Shown here: positions 7,146 through 17,440 of the stretch, piece after piece | Numbering within the stretch: position 1 is the stretch's first letter | How the letters are laid out: the number at the start of each line of letters is the position of its first letter | DNA from: Prorocentrum cordatum | Taxonomy: Eukaryota > Sar > Dinophyceae > Prorocentrales > Prorocentraceae | Assembly (NCBI GenBank): GCA_963575745.1 | Contig: CAUYUJ010016880.1 | Span: 1 to 20,000, forward strand | Length of the DNA stretch: 20,000 nucleotides | Direction of reading: 5' to 3' | Program-made: the position numbers and the translations under genes | The notes under the pieces: generated by a model | Seen by the model: the letters and a program-made list of their open reading frames with translations, nothing else | Database searches by the model: none | What the model was told of the DNA's origin: nothing

Positions 7146-8267
7146 TTGCGCGCGGCGCTCGAAGCGGAGCTCGTGCGCCTCGATGGTGCCGGGCCGCTGG
7201 CGGAGGCAGACCTGGCGGCGTCGCGAGCGGCAGAGGGCGCGGAGGGGCGCGCGTCGCGCCGCGCTGCCTTGCCTCGAAGCGGGGGTGGCCCTGCGCGCGC
7301 GTGGGCAGTGGCGTCCGTGCCGCACTTGAAGGAGACGCGGCTGCGGCAGCTGGTCGATGCCGCGCGCGAGTATTTGGTGTCGCGGCGAGGGTGCGATCGG
7401 GCAGCCGTGCGCTTCCAGGGGTCCGACGGGGACGCGCTGTGGGGTGCGCTGATGGAGCCGGGGCAACCGGGCCGCTTCGGGCGCGCGGTGCTGCAGCTGG
7501 AGGGTCGCGCGCAGGGTCGCGACCCCGGCGAGGCGCGCACGGGGTGGGAGGAGGTATCCGTGGAGGAAGACTTCCGTTGGCGCTCCCAGTGGCCCCGGGT
7601 GCGCTTCGAGTGTAGCATGCTGCAGACGCCAGTCGTGGGCGAGGGTGGCGCGACGCAGTGGCGGGCGGTGCGGTGCTGCGATGAGCCGGATGGGGGGGAC
7701 GCGGACGACTTCCAGGCTCTCTGGCAGCGCGAGTCTCGCGTTGCAGTGGGCTTCGCGGCGACCGTGGTCCCGGACGACGACGTGGTCGTCTTGCCCGTGG
7801 AGCGGCCTGCAGGGTGGCGGGAGCCCGCGGATATGGCGGGCGCGTGGTGGCGGGGCCAGGGCCCGCGCGAGCGCAGGGCGGAGGAGGGCGAGAACCCGGG
7901 CCGCGTCTGGGTGGGCCAGCTCCAGGAGGACGTGGGAGTGGCGGGGCTGCTGGCCGAGGGCGGCGCGGGCGAGCGCACTGCAAGAGAGGGCCTCGCTGCG
8001 CTGCGGCAGGCCGCCGCCCAGGGCGCCACGGGGGCGGGTCGCGGAGGTCGGGGGAGAGGGCGCCGAGCGAAGAAGCGCGGCCGGTGCGACGATGCTCTGC
8101 GTGTGGAGATTCGGACGAGATGGGCTCCAGGCGGGGGTCCCCGCGAAGAGGGGCCGCCGCTCGGGAGGGTTCGTGTCGGGGCCAGCCCGAGACGCAGGGG
8201 TGGGAGTTCAACCGAAAGGGGCGCGTTTCGCAATTCTCGCAATCGTGCGGGCTCGTTCGCAAGGTAG
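7146..8267 (+). CDS. Helitron protein segment of unknown function, ending at in-frame TAG
   Basis: The frame opens with ALEAELVRLDGAGPLAEADLA (helical), then a coding-like domain with LKETRLRQLVDAAREYLVSR, WEEVSVEEDFRWRSQWPRVR and VPDDDVVVLPVERPAGWREP. I do not recognise a family. A basic RGGRGRGRRAKKRGRC stretch follows. The TAG at 8265-8267 closes it, but the same frame goes on without a break into VLLDHRARLAAGDVHQKC and the DUF6570-like part, so this stop is most likely a point change or a read-through/reassigned codon rather than the natural end. Confidence 0.55.
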   Translation: MRAALEAELVRLDGAGPLAEADLAASRAAEGAEGRASRRAALPRSGGGPARAWAVASVPHLKETRLRQLVDAAREYLVSRRGCDRAAVRFQGSDGDALWGALMEPGQPGRFGRAVLQLEGRAQGRDPGEARTGWEEVSVEEDFRWRSQWPRVRFECSMLQTPVVGEGGATQWRAVRCCDEPDGGDADDFQALWQRESRVAVGFAATVVPDDDVVVLPVERPAGWREPADMAGAWWRGQGPRERRAEEGENPGRVWVGQLQEDVGVAGLLAEGGAGERTAREGLAALRQAAAQGATGAGRGGRGRGRRAKKRGRCDDALRVEIRTRWAPGGGPREEGPPLGRVRVGASPRRRGGSSTERGAFRNSRNRAGSFAR

Positions 8268-9896
8268 GTTCTGCTTGACCACCGAGCGCGCCTGGCTGCG
8301 GGAGATGTGCACCAGAAGTGCATGCTGCTGGCGCTGAAGACAGTGCCGCTGCGCGTGGCGAAGTACGACGTGCAGCTGCGCGACGCGTCCGTGCGGGCGG
8401 TGCAGGCGGCGCAGGCGAACCTGACGCGGATGGTGAAGTTCACGTGCCACGAGTGCCAGGAGCGGTTCCCGGCGTTCCACCCGGCTTTCGAGCCGCCGGA
8501 GCAGCTCGCGGAGGAGATGCCGCTGCTGCGGCGCGGCGGGGACGGGCTGGCCGCGTGCAGCACGGAGGTGGCCGAGTGGGACGAGGTGCCGCCGCGCGAC
8601 CCGCCGGACGGCTTCGCTCTGGAGTGCAGGGGCGTGTGTATGCGGTTCAGGCAGGACCTGGACAAGCAGGCCGCGGCCGCGGCCACGGAGGACGACCTGT
8701 ATCAGGTGGTGGGGCTCCGCACCGCGCAGAACCACATGGACCCGTGCTTCCGCTTCCCGTCCGATGTCCTGCGCGAGCTTTTCGACCAGGCCACGCTCAC
8801 GGAGAGCCTGCTCATTGCCCTGGACCACATGCAGGTGCACCTGGCCACGGTGTCCCGCACGGGGCTGCGCAAGTTCCGCAAGAACATCATCTCGTTCCCC
8901 CAGGATGTGGCAGGGTTCTCGCGGCGCCACGTGCTCATGAAAGGGTTCCGCGTGGGGGACCGCGTGAACTCGGCGCGCGGGCCCGGCGAGCGCCCCGACG
9001 ACCCGCGCCGTCCCGAGCGCATGGCCGCGGGCTGCACGGACGAGGAGCGGCAGCGCTTCGGCGTGGACCTGCACGGGCGCCTGGTCTTCCCAGGGCGCGT
9101 CGTGGAGGTGCTGCTCAGCGGGGACGTGATCATCGAGTACGATCATGGAGGCCGGGGGAGGGAGCTCCAGGAGAACGTGGAGCCGCGGGTGGTGCTGCCC
9201 TGGCACCCCCGGAAAGTGCCCTTCAGCTTGATGTTGCGGCGGAATGTAGGGGTTGGGAAGGAGGTCGTGGAGGGCCTGCACGTGCGCTGGCGCTACTGTG
9301 GGCACGTGCTCCGGGCGTTGTGTGCGTTTGCGGGCACGTATGGGCCCTGGCGCCTGGGGGGTACTGCGGACGAACCCATGCACAAGTACTACGACCCGCG
9401 CCTGTTTGACGTGCTCCCGGACGACGAGATCCTCGCGTCCTACGCGCCGAGAGAGAGCGAAGACGGCGTCCTGCCGTCGGGGGGCGAGGCCAGGGAGCCG
9501 GAGGAGCTTGGGCCCGTGACGGAAGCGGAGGCCATTGCTCGGGAATGCGTCCCCTGTGGCGTCGACGTCGTCACGCCGCGCCAGTTCATTGCCGCGGGCT
9601 TCGACGTGCACTTCGTCGGGCCCCGCGACGACGCCGGGCGCGAGCCTGCTGGCCGCGCGGGCGACGATGCGCGGGGAGGCGACGAGGGCGGCGCGGAGGC
9701 CGCGGCCGAGGGTGATGCCGATGCGGCGGCTGACGGGGAGTTCGACGTCGGCGTGGAAGATGAAGCCATGGCCGTCGATCACGACGTGTTCAGTGCGTGG
9801 CTCGACAAGGTGCAGTTTGAGTATGGTGGGGCAGTGCAGCGATGGTGGACGGGGTTGCAGCGGAGGAGGAGGGCCGGCCATTGGAGGAGGGATTGA
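8268..9896 (+). CDS. DUF6570-like segment of the Helitron protein
   Basis: The frame has a zinc-ribbon-like start (KFTCHECQERFPAFHPAFEP, 8437-8493; C-x2-C followed by a conserved C at GVCMRF), then GLRTAQNHMDPCFRFPSDV and LTESLLIALDHMQVHLATVS, KFRKNIISFPQDVAGF (8872-8920). The order N...P...L-T-x-x-E-x-L-I-A...NFPQD-V is that of DUF6570, a domain found just N-terminal to the Rep domain in Helitron proteins. The rest (GDVIIEYDHGGRGRELQENV, VEGLHVRWRYCGHVLRALC) is coding-like but not recognised, and ends in an acidic Asp/Ala stretch. Coding shifts by -1 near 9850; TGA 9894-9896 is just the end of the abandoned frame. Confidence 0.75.
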   Translation, partial: VLLDHRARLAAGDVHQKCMLLALKTVPLRVAKYDVQLRDASVRAVQAAQANLTRMVKFTCHECQERFPAFHPAFEPPEQLAEEMPLLRRGGDGLAACSTEVAEWDEVPPRDPPDGFALECRGVCMRFRQDLDKQAAAAATEDDLYQVVGLRTAQNHMDPCFRFPSDVLRELFDQATLTESLLIALDHMQVHLATVSRTGLRKFRKNIISFPQDVAGFSRRHVLMKGFRVGDRVNSARGPGERPDDPRRPERMAAGCTDEERQRFGVDLHGRLVFPGRVVEVLLSGDVIIEYDHGGRGRELQENVEPRVVLPWHPRKVPFSLMLRRNVGVGKEVVEGLHVRWRYCGHVLRALCAFAGTYGPWRLGGTADEPMHKYYDPRLFDVLPDDEILASYAPRESEDGVLPSGGEAREPEELGPVTEAEAIARECVPCGVDVVTPRQFIAAGFDVHFVGPRDDAGREPAGRAGDDARGGDEGGAEAAAEGDADAAADGEFDVGVEDEAMAVDHDVFSAWLDKVQFEYGGAVQRWWTGLQRRRRAGHWRRD

Positions 9897-9966
9897 AGTT
9901 TGGTGACGACGAGACGACGGAGGACCTGTTCGGCCGCCTGCTGCGGCGCGGGAGGATAACGCCGTG
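9842..9966 (+). pseudogene. short coding link between the DUF6570-like part and the Rep region
   Basis: The frame beginning at the ATG at 9842 gives an acidic, coding-like run including KFGDDETTEDLFGRLLRRG, stopping at TGA 9964-9966. It continues the acidic tail of the previous piece after a -1 change and passes after another -1 change near 9952 to the next piece. Too short to assign, but its position and character support one broken long gene. Confidence 0.4.
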
Positions 9967-10219
9967 AAGTCCGTGCAGAGGGACCGCGTGGCCGTGGACT
10001 GCGTGCGCGTCGAGTTCCTCGTCGATTGGATGCGACCCCGTGTGCAGGGCCGGTTTGCCGGTGAGGAGGGCGGCGTCTCTCGCGAGTCGGTTTTGGACGA
10101 GGTGATGCTCGAGCTGGCCATGGCGGGAACGTTCGTGGCAGCTGCGCGCGATAGGGACACAGGGTGCGTCGAGGAGAACTTGCCGGAGTTTGACGAGGAC
10201 GTGGCAGTCGCGCGGACGG
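9952..10219 (+). pseudogene. coding fragment upstream of the Rep domain
   Basis: The frame gives DNAVKSVQRDRVAVDCVRVE, EFLVDWMRPRVQGRF and ESVLDEVMLELAMAGTFVAA, a balanced coding-like sequence. No family is recognised. It degrades into a Pro/Arg-rich low-complexity translation just after 10220, where base composition flips to C-rich. The same frame becomes coding-like again only near 10620-10690. Confidence 0.45.
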
Positions 10220-10553
10220 GTGAGCGCTTGATTTTACGGCTCGTGTTTCCTCTAGAGCGAGGACCCGGTCCAGGCGGCGCCACGGGCCCCCCGTCCGTAC
10301 GACCCGCTCGTGTCCGCCGTCGTCGCTGCCGTCGTCGCCCGTTCCAAGCGTCGTCTCGTCTGTCCGTCCGACGTGCTATCCCACTCCGCGCGCCCGTTCG
10401 TCCCCGCTACGGTCCCCTCGGCCTCGCCCCGTGCCCCCCCGCGCCCCCCACCGTCCCAGCGCGCGTCATTCCCAGAGTACGCTCGGTCCCGTCTTCGTTT
10501 CGCCCGAGGGCGTTCCCGTTGGAGTTTACATGGGAATCGGGATACCTCTTCAG
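10220..10553 (+). other. C/T-rich interruption of the coding chain: candidate intron or insertion
   Basis: Everywhere else in the element the + strand is G-richer than C, whereas here it is strongly C- and T-rich. A splice-donor-like GTGAGC begins at 10220, and a pyrimidine-rich stretch ends in CCTCTTCAG at 10545-10553. That would make a 334-bp intron. Against a simple intron, a coding-like frame covers 10461-10604 (STLGPVFVSPEGVPVGVYMG and PLQDGTVPGRVSVQDWGCRT), which crosses the proposed acceptor. An insertion, a local inversion, or a C-rich disordered linker are alternatives. Confidence 0.35.
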
Positions 10554-10695
10554 GACGGAACGGTACCCGGGCGGGTGTCAGTGCAGGACTGGGGTTGCAG
10601 AACCTAGGCGCTTTACCGCACCGGGACAGTTCGCGGCCCTGCACGCGTGGCCAGGGCGTGATGTGGGCCCATGGTTGAACGTGCTTGACTCCTGA
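10554..10695 (+). pseudogene. broken coding stretch leading into the Rep domain
   Basis: Two frames look coding in turn: the first (to TAG 10605-10607) ends VSVQDWGCRT, the second, to TGA 10693-10695, carries QFAALHAWPGRDVGPWLNVL. The second passes by a +1 change near 10685 into the Rep frame. The order and the LYAW/LNVL-like character fit the region just ahead of the Helitron Rep core, but this is inference and the exact joints cannot be fixed by eye. Confidence 0.35.
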
Positions 10696-13600
10696 CCGAG
10701 GCGCGGGGCACAAGGGTTTTGGGGTGTATCGGACCATGTACAGGCGCGCGGGCCTCGGCGTCCAGGGCCCAAGTGTGATGACGAAGGGCGGGATCAGGCA
10801 AATCCTGGAGAGCGAGGACCGCGTGCGGATCCTGGTGGGCCAGCTCGCGAACGTGGGCCGCGATGTGCCCTCGACCACCATGCACTGGTCGTATGAGTCG
10901 AAGTAGTTGCAGAGCACCGTGAAGCACCTGTCCTGGCACCCGCCCTGGGTCGAGGGCACTCTGGCGGACGGCGCCGAGCCGGTCGGCAGGCGGTTCCTCC
11001 GCGAGCTGGACTTGCCGGCGGGAAAGGGCCGGACTCAGCGAGGGCGCGCGCTTGTGCCAGATGTCGTCGGGCTCGGCCGTCACCCGTCCATTTGGTGGAC
11101 GCAGAATCCGTTCTACAACGCCGCGTATGACATTCAGCGCATGGGGGGAGGTCCAAGGGCGCGGGCGGCGGGAGACCGTGCTCTGGGGGATTGGGTTGGT
11201 GACGGGCGAGAGGAGCGCTTCAGTTTCGCGCGGGACAACCCGGACCTGGTGGCCTACATGATGGCCTTGCGGGTGGAGCTGAACATGCGGATGGTGATGC
11301 CCGCCGTACTTCCCCACTCGGAGCAGTTCAAGTACATGGCCATGGCCAGGGCCGAGTGTGGCGCGGGTGGCAATCTGCATTACCACGGGTTCAGCGTGGG
11401 GCTGCCTGGGCCGGCGGTTGAGCGGGTTCGCGCGGACGTGGACGGGGAGGGGGACATGCTTCCGCCGAGCGTGGCGAGCGACGTGGCGGCGTGCCTGCCC
11501 TCGCTTGAGGCAGGACCGCTGGCCTGGCCCCTGCAGGAGCGGAGGCGTCGTGGTGCTGCCCTCGCTGCCCTGGAGCAGGTCCTGCGCGCCGTTGCCGGCC
11601 GGCCCGGCCAGCGTGCGCCGCGGGCTCCTGCGGGTGAGGGCTCTGCGGCTTCGGGATCATGTAGTGAAGATGGCGCGGGCGACGACGAGGATGAGTTCGT
11701 TGGCAGGGCTTCTGCGCTGCTTGACGCCCTGGTGGATCGAGGGTGGCTGGTTCTCGTGCAAGGGGGGGAGGGCGCCCGCGGCCAGGGGGCGGAGGCCGAC
11801 GTTGCTTTGGAGCGCGTCGGGCCAGAGGATCCAGCGCCGGAGGAAGTGGCGGGGGGTGATCTCGTGGAAGACGTTCAGGATGGTGATGGCGTTGAGGGCC
11901 CCGGTGCTGCTCGGGGGTCGAGACCTGCTGGGGTCCCCCACGGGGCCCGCGGGCAGCGACTAGGGGGTGCTGGTCTCGACTTCGGCGTGCTGAAGCCGGA
12001 GCATGAGGACGTCGCGCTGCAGAGCGTTTTGGAGAAGCGGTTCTATGAGCTCTTCGGGCACGTGGTCTCGGAGTGGAACCCGTGCTACGACGACGCGGGC
12101 GCGTGCAGGTACACGTGGGACGACGAGGTTGGCGCCTTCGACGTGGACGTGGAGATGGAGGGCGAGGCTGTGCGCGAGACGTCGGAGGGCCGGGCGGTGC
12201 GTAGAGTGCCCGCTTCTGCGCCGGAGTGCTTGAACTTGCGGAAGGTTCTGGACGAGGCCTTTGCGTCCGAGGCGTCGGGGAAGTTGGACGTGCAACCCGT
12301 TCGGCGACTGGTGGCTGCGCTGGTGAACAGGGTGGTGCGGCACACGAAGCATGGCATGGGGCCGCCGCGGCTCGGGGTTCACGCGTGTGCTCGCGGAAAG
12401 GAGGGGTGCGTGTTCTGCCGATATGATTTCCCGCGCGACAGGTGGGGCCGCGTCGGGCCCCGGCCGTTCCGCATGGAGAAGGGCCGCCGGGAGGGCCACT
12501 GGCAGGCGGTGTTTCCGAGGAACGACAGGCTCTGCAATAGTTACGGGGAGCACGTGCTGTTGGCCAACATGGGGAACATTGACTGGCGTCCCGTTCTGAA
12601 CTTGTGGGCGGTCGTGGAGTACGTCACGAAGTACGCGACGAAGGCGCCCAAGGGCTCGCGGAAGATCAAGGAGGTGCTCGACGACGCCGTCAACGAGGTC
12701 TGCGCTTACGTCCCAGAGGGCGAAGGGACTGATTTCCTTCGGCGATCCATTCAGAAGTTCTTTGCTCGGATGCTCGGGGAGCGGGACTACCACTGTTACA
12801 AGGTGGCGCTGCTGGGGTTGCGCCTGCCCATGGTTTTGTCCATGCTGCCCGTCGTGACCCTCAACACGACGGGGGCCCGCGCGCTGAAGCCTGCGTCTGC
12901 GCTGCGGGACAAGGCAGATGACGAGCCTGTGCACTGGGATAGCAAAGTGGACAAGTTCGACAAGCGCCTGGAGGTTGTGCGTCGGCAGCGTGCCAGGGGG
13001 GACGAGTCCATCTCGGTGGAAGAGGTGCGCGATGTGTCGTTGTTCGAATTCTATTGGAAGTACGCTGTGTACCGCGGGAAGCTGAGGCGCGGGAACCCTG
13101 CGGTGTGTTTGCAGGTGACCCCTGGCTATAGCGCGGAGTGCGCGAACGTGCAGCACGCCTGCCACGAGGCGTACGCGCGGGCGAACGTCATCGCGCACTG
13201 GCGGCACATGGCGACCGCGGACCGCAAGGCCATGATCGAACAGGAGATGCTGAGGGAAGTCCGGCCGGTGCCGGCGGCTTGCATTGGGGCCACGGAGTTC
13301 GTTCAGCCTTTGGCGGGCGGTGCTGGCCAGGATGCTGGAAGCGAGCGGTTCCTGGGCGTGCAAGATCTCTGGCTCAAGTCGGGGGGAAGGGCCTGGGGGG
13401 GGCAGAGCGATCAGTCTTGGGGGCATATGATGATGGAGATGCTCACTGACCCCATGCTCCGCCAGTGGGTTCCGGCGTGGGTCGTGGAGCAGTACGAGCG
13501 CGCGAACCCGTTCTACAAGGAAGTGCTCGGCGCCATCCTGGAAGACGGGGTCGCTAGCAACCGGGAGCTGCTGCGCCGGGCGCGACGCGAAATGGTGAGG

Positions 13601-14427
13601 CGGCATGAGGCGCGACAGCAGGGGCGGGGCGCGGGGGCAGAGGAGGCGGCGGGCGGCGCCGGGGGGCAGGCGTCCGATGATGGCTCTGGGCGCGGCGACG
13701 AAGACAGAGACAGCGAGAAGGCGGAGTCGGGGGAGGAAGTGGAGGACTTGGTGGACAGACTCGTGCTGCGCGGGGACGAGGACCCGAACGAGGAGGCTCG
13801 GGATGCTGTCTTACGCGAGGCGCGGCCGGGGGAGGGCGCTGAGTCTGCTGCGGCCGCGGGGGAGGCGTCCGAGTGGGAGCGCCGCACAGCCGATGAGCGC
13901 GTCAGCGCGGCAGGCCCTGCTGTGCAGGCGGCGGACGTGCGCGTCGGGGATGTTGCGGGCGATGAGGTGCGCGGCAGGGTCCGGGTGAACCCCAAGGACT
14001 TCAATTGGTTGAACGAGGCGTGCAATGTGTCGACGAGCGAGAGAGGGCGTCTGGAGAAGCTCCGGGATGAGTGGTACGGAAAGGCCCAGGTAGGCGACGG
14101 GGCCGAGGTCGTCGAGCGCGCCGATCTCGACCCCTGGCAGAAGTTCGCCCACGACATCGTCATGGACGACCGCCATTCGGAGGCCGACCCGTTGAGATTG
14201 ATGGTCACGGGCGTGGCCGGCACGGGGAAATCGCGCACCGTGCGCAGTTTCGTAGCCGCGAGGCGAACGCGGGTGCGGCAGTTTGCCCCGAGGACGAGGC
14301 TGGATCAAGATCGCCGCGGCGTGCGCGAAATCCGACGAGGGCCTGAAGAGATTGATGAGGAGGAGCGGAATTGCTGCTTGCTCGCCGCTCCCACCGGGTG
14401 CGCCTCGTTCCAGTTGAAATATGCGCG
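10685..14427 (+). CDS. Helitron Rep (HUH, two-Tyr) and start of the PIF1 helicase
   Basis: The frame is interrupted once, by TAG 10904-10906, between GRDVPSTTMHWSYESK and LQSTVKHLSWHPPWVEG; both sides match the start of the Helitron Rep region, so the stop is internal. The HUH motif NLHYHGFSVG has its histidines at 11378-11380 and 11384-11386. CVFCRYDFPRD is the zinc-like box, and VVEYVTKYATK holds the paired tyrosines at 12620-12622 and 12632-12634. These nick and join single strands for rolling-circle transposition. A low-complexity acidic block (about 11490-11970) lies between HUH and Tyr. The helicase begins with VTGVAGTGKSRT (Walker A Lys 14228-14230) and APTGCASFQ at 14387. The Ser/Glu/Gly-rich linker at 13610-13970 separates Rep and helicase. 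Coding moves by -1 near 14424. Confidence 0.88.
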
Positions 14428-14674
14428 ACCACCCTGCACAGGGCGTTCGGTGTGCCGGTGGGATATTGCGGCCCTTGGGTACGCAAGGACGGGGACCGGT
14501 TTCAAAAGACGCAGACTCGACTGCGTCAGGCGAGGTTGTGTGTGTTGGATGAGATGAGCATGATCGGGCGGCAGATGCTGGGCAAGATCGAGTTCAAGGT
14601 GCAGGATACTCTTGGTGTTGCGGCGAAGCGTGCGGCGCAGGGTGCGAGGCCAGTGTATCTCGGCGGGAAGGATG
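14425..14674 (+). CDS. PIF1 helicase segment with Walker B
   Basis: After the -1 change the protein continues ATTLHRAFGVPVGYCGPW, the expected sequence after the APTG box of PIF1 helicases, and then RLCVLDEMSMIGRQMLGKIE with the Walker B Asp-Glu at 14548-14553. The segment ends at about GARPVYLGGKD, where the next conserved box is found only in the -1 register from 14676. The helicase unwinds DNA 5' to 3' in the known family and is fused to Rep in Helitrons. Confidence 0.8.
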
Positions 14675-14675
14675 C

Positions 14676-14994
14676 ATGCTCGCCGGGGATCCGCAGCAGG
14701 CGCCGCCAATCGGCGATGACCCCCTGTACCGGATGGGCGCGTATGGGGGGTCTGCGAAGAACAAGCCCAGGGGGGCGGAGCGGACCCCCGACGACGCCTG
14801 GAGCAAGGACAGGTTAGTGAATAATGGGAGTTTCGTGCGCGATACGTTCCAGGACGTGGCCGTGCTCCGGCGCGTGCACCGGTGGCGCGGTGAGAAAGAG
14901 GGGCTGTCGAAGGAGCGGCAGGCGGAGTACAGGCAGGATGCTGATCGCTTTTTGGAGGTCACGAAAGGCATGGCGCAGTGCACCTGGAGCAGCG
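14676..14994 (+). CDS. PIF1 helicase segment with GDPQQ motif
   Basis: The frame begins MLAGDPQQAPPIGDDPLY, where GDPQQ (14685-14699) is the PIF1/RecD-like motif III, followed by an insertion-like SAKNKPRGAERTP and then FQDVAVLRRVHRW, the usual L-x-x-x-x-R segment. It goes on to DADRFLEVTKGMAQCTW. A -1 change lies near 14992, just after TGMAQCTW-like residues, beyond which the family sequence continues in another frame. Confidence 0.8.
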
Positions 14995-16597
14995 GGATCA
15001 TGCGTGCTTCAAGCGCCGGAACAGGACGGTGCTGCAAATGACCAAGGAGGGGAGGGAGGAGCTGGCGGCCTTCGAGACGGCCCCGCTGCTGATGGACGGC
15101 AGGAAAGATCGGGCCTCGGGTGCATGTGGCGCCGATAGAGTGAACATGGAGAGGTTGTACCAGGTAGCCGCTGCGAGTGGTAAGCCCATCGCGGCGTTGC
15201 GTGCCTACCACGACAAAAAAGAGAAAAAGCAGAAGGCTAGGCCAGACCAGATGGCGTCCGAGGACTTCCGCGGACTCGAGAACGAGCTGTACGTCTGCGA
15301 ACGAGCCCGCGTACTGTTGACTCAGAACCTCTGGGTTGAAGCGGGGCTCATGAACGGGGCGATGGGCACGCTGAGCGGCTACATGTGGCCCGAAGGCGCC
15401 GACCCGCACAATGGCGCTCGGCCGGATTTGCAGGCGCCCCTCTGCGTGTTCGTCGAGTTCGATGATATCGATCTAGGGACAGACGGGCAGGGTCGGCCGC
15501 GGTCGTTTTTCCCGGGAGACGAGGAGCGGCGGAACTGGGCGCCCATTTGGAGGCAGAGAGTGTCTTCCACCATGGAGGAGGGCGTGTGGCGCGAGGACTG
15601 CCCGTTGCAGCTGGCATGGGCGTTGACGCACTGGAAGGCGCAGGGGATGACGTCGGCGAAAGTCCGCGTGCACCTGTCAGCGAAGACCGCGGCCGTTGCA
15701 GGGATCGGCTTCGTCGCCACGACGCGCGTCAAGCATCCCTGGGACTTGGTGTTCGAGGAGGACCTGCCGGAATATGCGGATTTCATGAGGGCCAGGCATA
15801 CGACGGCGTTCCGGGAGCGGCGACGCTTCGAGTTGCGGCTGGAGGCTCGCGCTTCCCGCACGTTGCGGAAATACGGGTACTGCGAGGCGGACTGCTGGAC
15901 TGAGGGGGAGAAACGCGCGGCGGAGACATTGCTGGGTCGTTTGAAGACCGTTGCCGCGGCTAAGACGGAGAAGTTGAGAGGGGCGGGCAGAGTGGTGGAT
16001 GAGGACACTTGGCTGTGGGGTGAGGAGGGGCCGCCGTTCGCGTCCGAGCTCGACAGCGCCGTTGCTGCCGAGGCTGGAAAGGACGACGTCGCGGCGCGGC
16101 GCCTCCGTGCCCTGGCCGAAAGGCTTCTGGACCGGAGGCGAGTGCGCTTCGCGACGCGGGAGGAGAAGGGCGCCGCGCGGGATCTGCTTGTTGATGTCGG
16201 TGCCCTCGCTGCTTCTGCGCCCCGGGAGGATTTGCGCGAAAGTCTGACGGCTGCTGCCGGGCGCCTGACGCATGAGTCTTCGAGTTCGGGTGACAGGGAG
16301 GGGTTCCTGCGCGGCGTGGTCGACTTGATGGTGGAGCGGTGGGAGGCGTCTGGGGCGTGGGATGAGCGAGTGTTCGATTCCGTGGCTCCGAGCATGGGCC
16401 CGCTGCATATGAGCGCCGTGAAGGAGGCCATGGGCGCGCTGGTGCCCCCGCGCCTGCATAAGAGTTTGGATAAGGCGGCGAGGAGGATGAAGGACGCGTT
16501 CGGGGACGTCCGTGGTGGCTGCGCGCTGCGCATGGACAAGTGGGTCGTGAACGTGCGAGCGGAGAGCGCGCTGGCAGAGGGCAGGCTGGAGGGCAGG
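14991..16597 (+). CDS. PIF1 helicase C-terminal half plus unassigned helical region
   Basis: Helicase motifs are in order: FKRRNRTVLQMTKEG, ARVLLTQNLWVEAGLMNGAM (about 15305-15364), PLQLAWALTHWKAQGMTSAK (15602-15661), and GFVATTRVKHPWDLVFEE (about 15707-15760), matching the late motifs of PIF1 helicases. After about 15800 the sequence (residues like RRFELRLEARASRTLRKYG, then Ala/Arg/Leu-rich helices) does not match a family I know; it lies between helicase and nuclease. The reading frame closes at TGA 16613-16615, but coding passes by -1 near 16595 to the next piece. Confidence 0.8.
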
Positions 16598-17440
16598 CGC
16601 TGGAGTTCTTCTTGAAGGTGGCGAGGCAGTTGTGCGCGGGGTTGGGGCTGCCGACGACTGTGGCTTCGGCAAAGGTAGGCCGGCACGTTGGTGCGGAGGA
16701 GACCCCGGAGCATTTTGCCCGGATTGCGCACAATTGGACGAGCGTGTGGGATGCAAATTCCGTGAGTGACAAGCAGGAGTTGCTCATGGTCGTCGCCGTG
16801 GACTCACTGAGCGGATCTGGTGTCGCGCAGGACTGGATGTTTGTGAGTGTTGCGTCTGGTCGGCCGGGGGAGGCACTCGGGCGAGCCGAGTCTCTCGCAG
16901 TGCGCGTGCACGATCGGGCCCGCAGGGAGGGCGTGGCAGGGCGAATCGCCCGGAATATCGACGCACTGCTGCGGCCGCTCGGTGCCAGTGCTGGGCGGCG
17001 CCCGCCGGCGGTGGAGTTCGGGGACGCGCCGCGCGTTCGTGTTCCTTCGCAGAGGATCGCCTGCGCGCTCGGGCTTCTGCTGGGCCGTGTCGGGCGCCTG
17101 GCGAATGCGGGCGTGCTGGATGCGTCGGCGGAGTCCTTCGCGCCTGACGTGTGTCGCGTGCTGCGGGGCGCGTTCGCGTCGTTCCGGGCGGGCGTCGGCG
17201 CGCGGGGGGCGCGGGATGTCATGGAGTTGTTGCTTTCGGAGCAGGAATGCCGCGACGTTCTGGGCGCGTTCGGCGTCGTGCCTCGCGCGGGTGCTTCGGC
17301 GCCCAGCTCGACGGGCGCGAGCTTGCCGAGGGCGGCTGTGCCAGGGGAAGCGGCGGGTGAGGCTGGCGAAGAGGAGGGCCTGGAGGGCGCGTCGACGTTG
17401 TCGTTTGCCACGTGGAATATCGCTGGTGGGCATCGCTCGG
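16594..17440 (+). CDS. unassigned helical linker and start of the EEP nuclease
   Basis: The frame carries ALEFFLKVARQLCAGLGLP, HFARIAHNWTSVWDANSVSD, KQELLMVVAVDSLSGSGVAQ and RDVMELLLSEQECRDVLGAF, a coding-like region of about 260 residues with no recognised family. It ends with STLSFATWNIAGG, the first motif of the endonuclease/exonuclease/phosphatase fold; its Asn, codon 17416-17418, is a metal-site residue in the family. A -1 change just after this (about 17430-17450) moves the rest of the nuclease to another frame. Confidence 0.7.

Noticed and set aside
5783-8686. Very long minus-strand reading frame
   Set aside because: It lies antisense to frames with recognisable motifs, and its Arg/Pro/Ser/Ala-rich translation is the usual shadow of G+C-rich coding DNA.
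8208-10283. Minus-strand reading frame over the DUF6570-like segment
   Set aside because: No motif is visible, and the + strand here carries conserved Helitron boxes.
11960-13606. Minus-strand reading frame over the Rep catalytic region
   Set aside because: It is antisense to the Tyr motif and CVFC box; no family features of its own.
15379-16731. Minus-strand reading frames over the helicase C-terminal half
   Set aside because: Ser/Arg/Pro-rich shadow of the helicase frame, without motifs.
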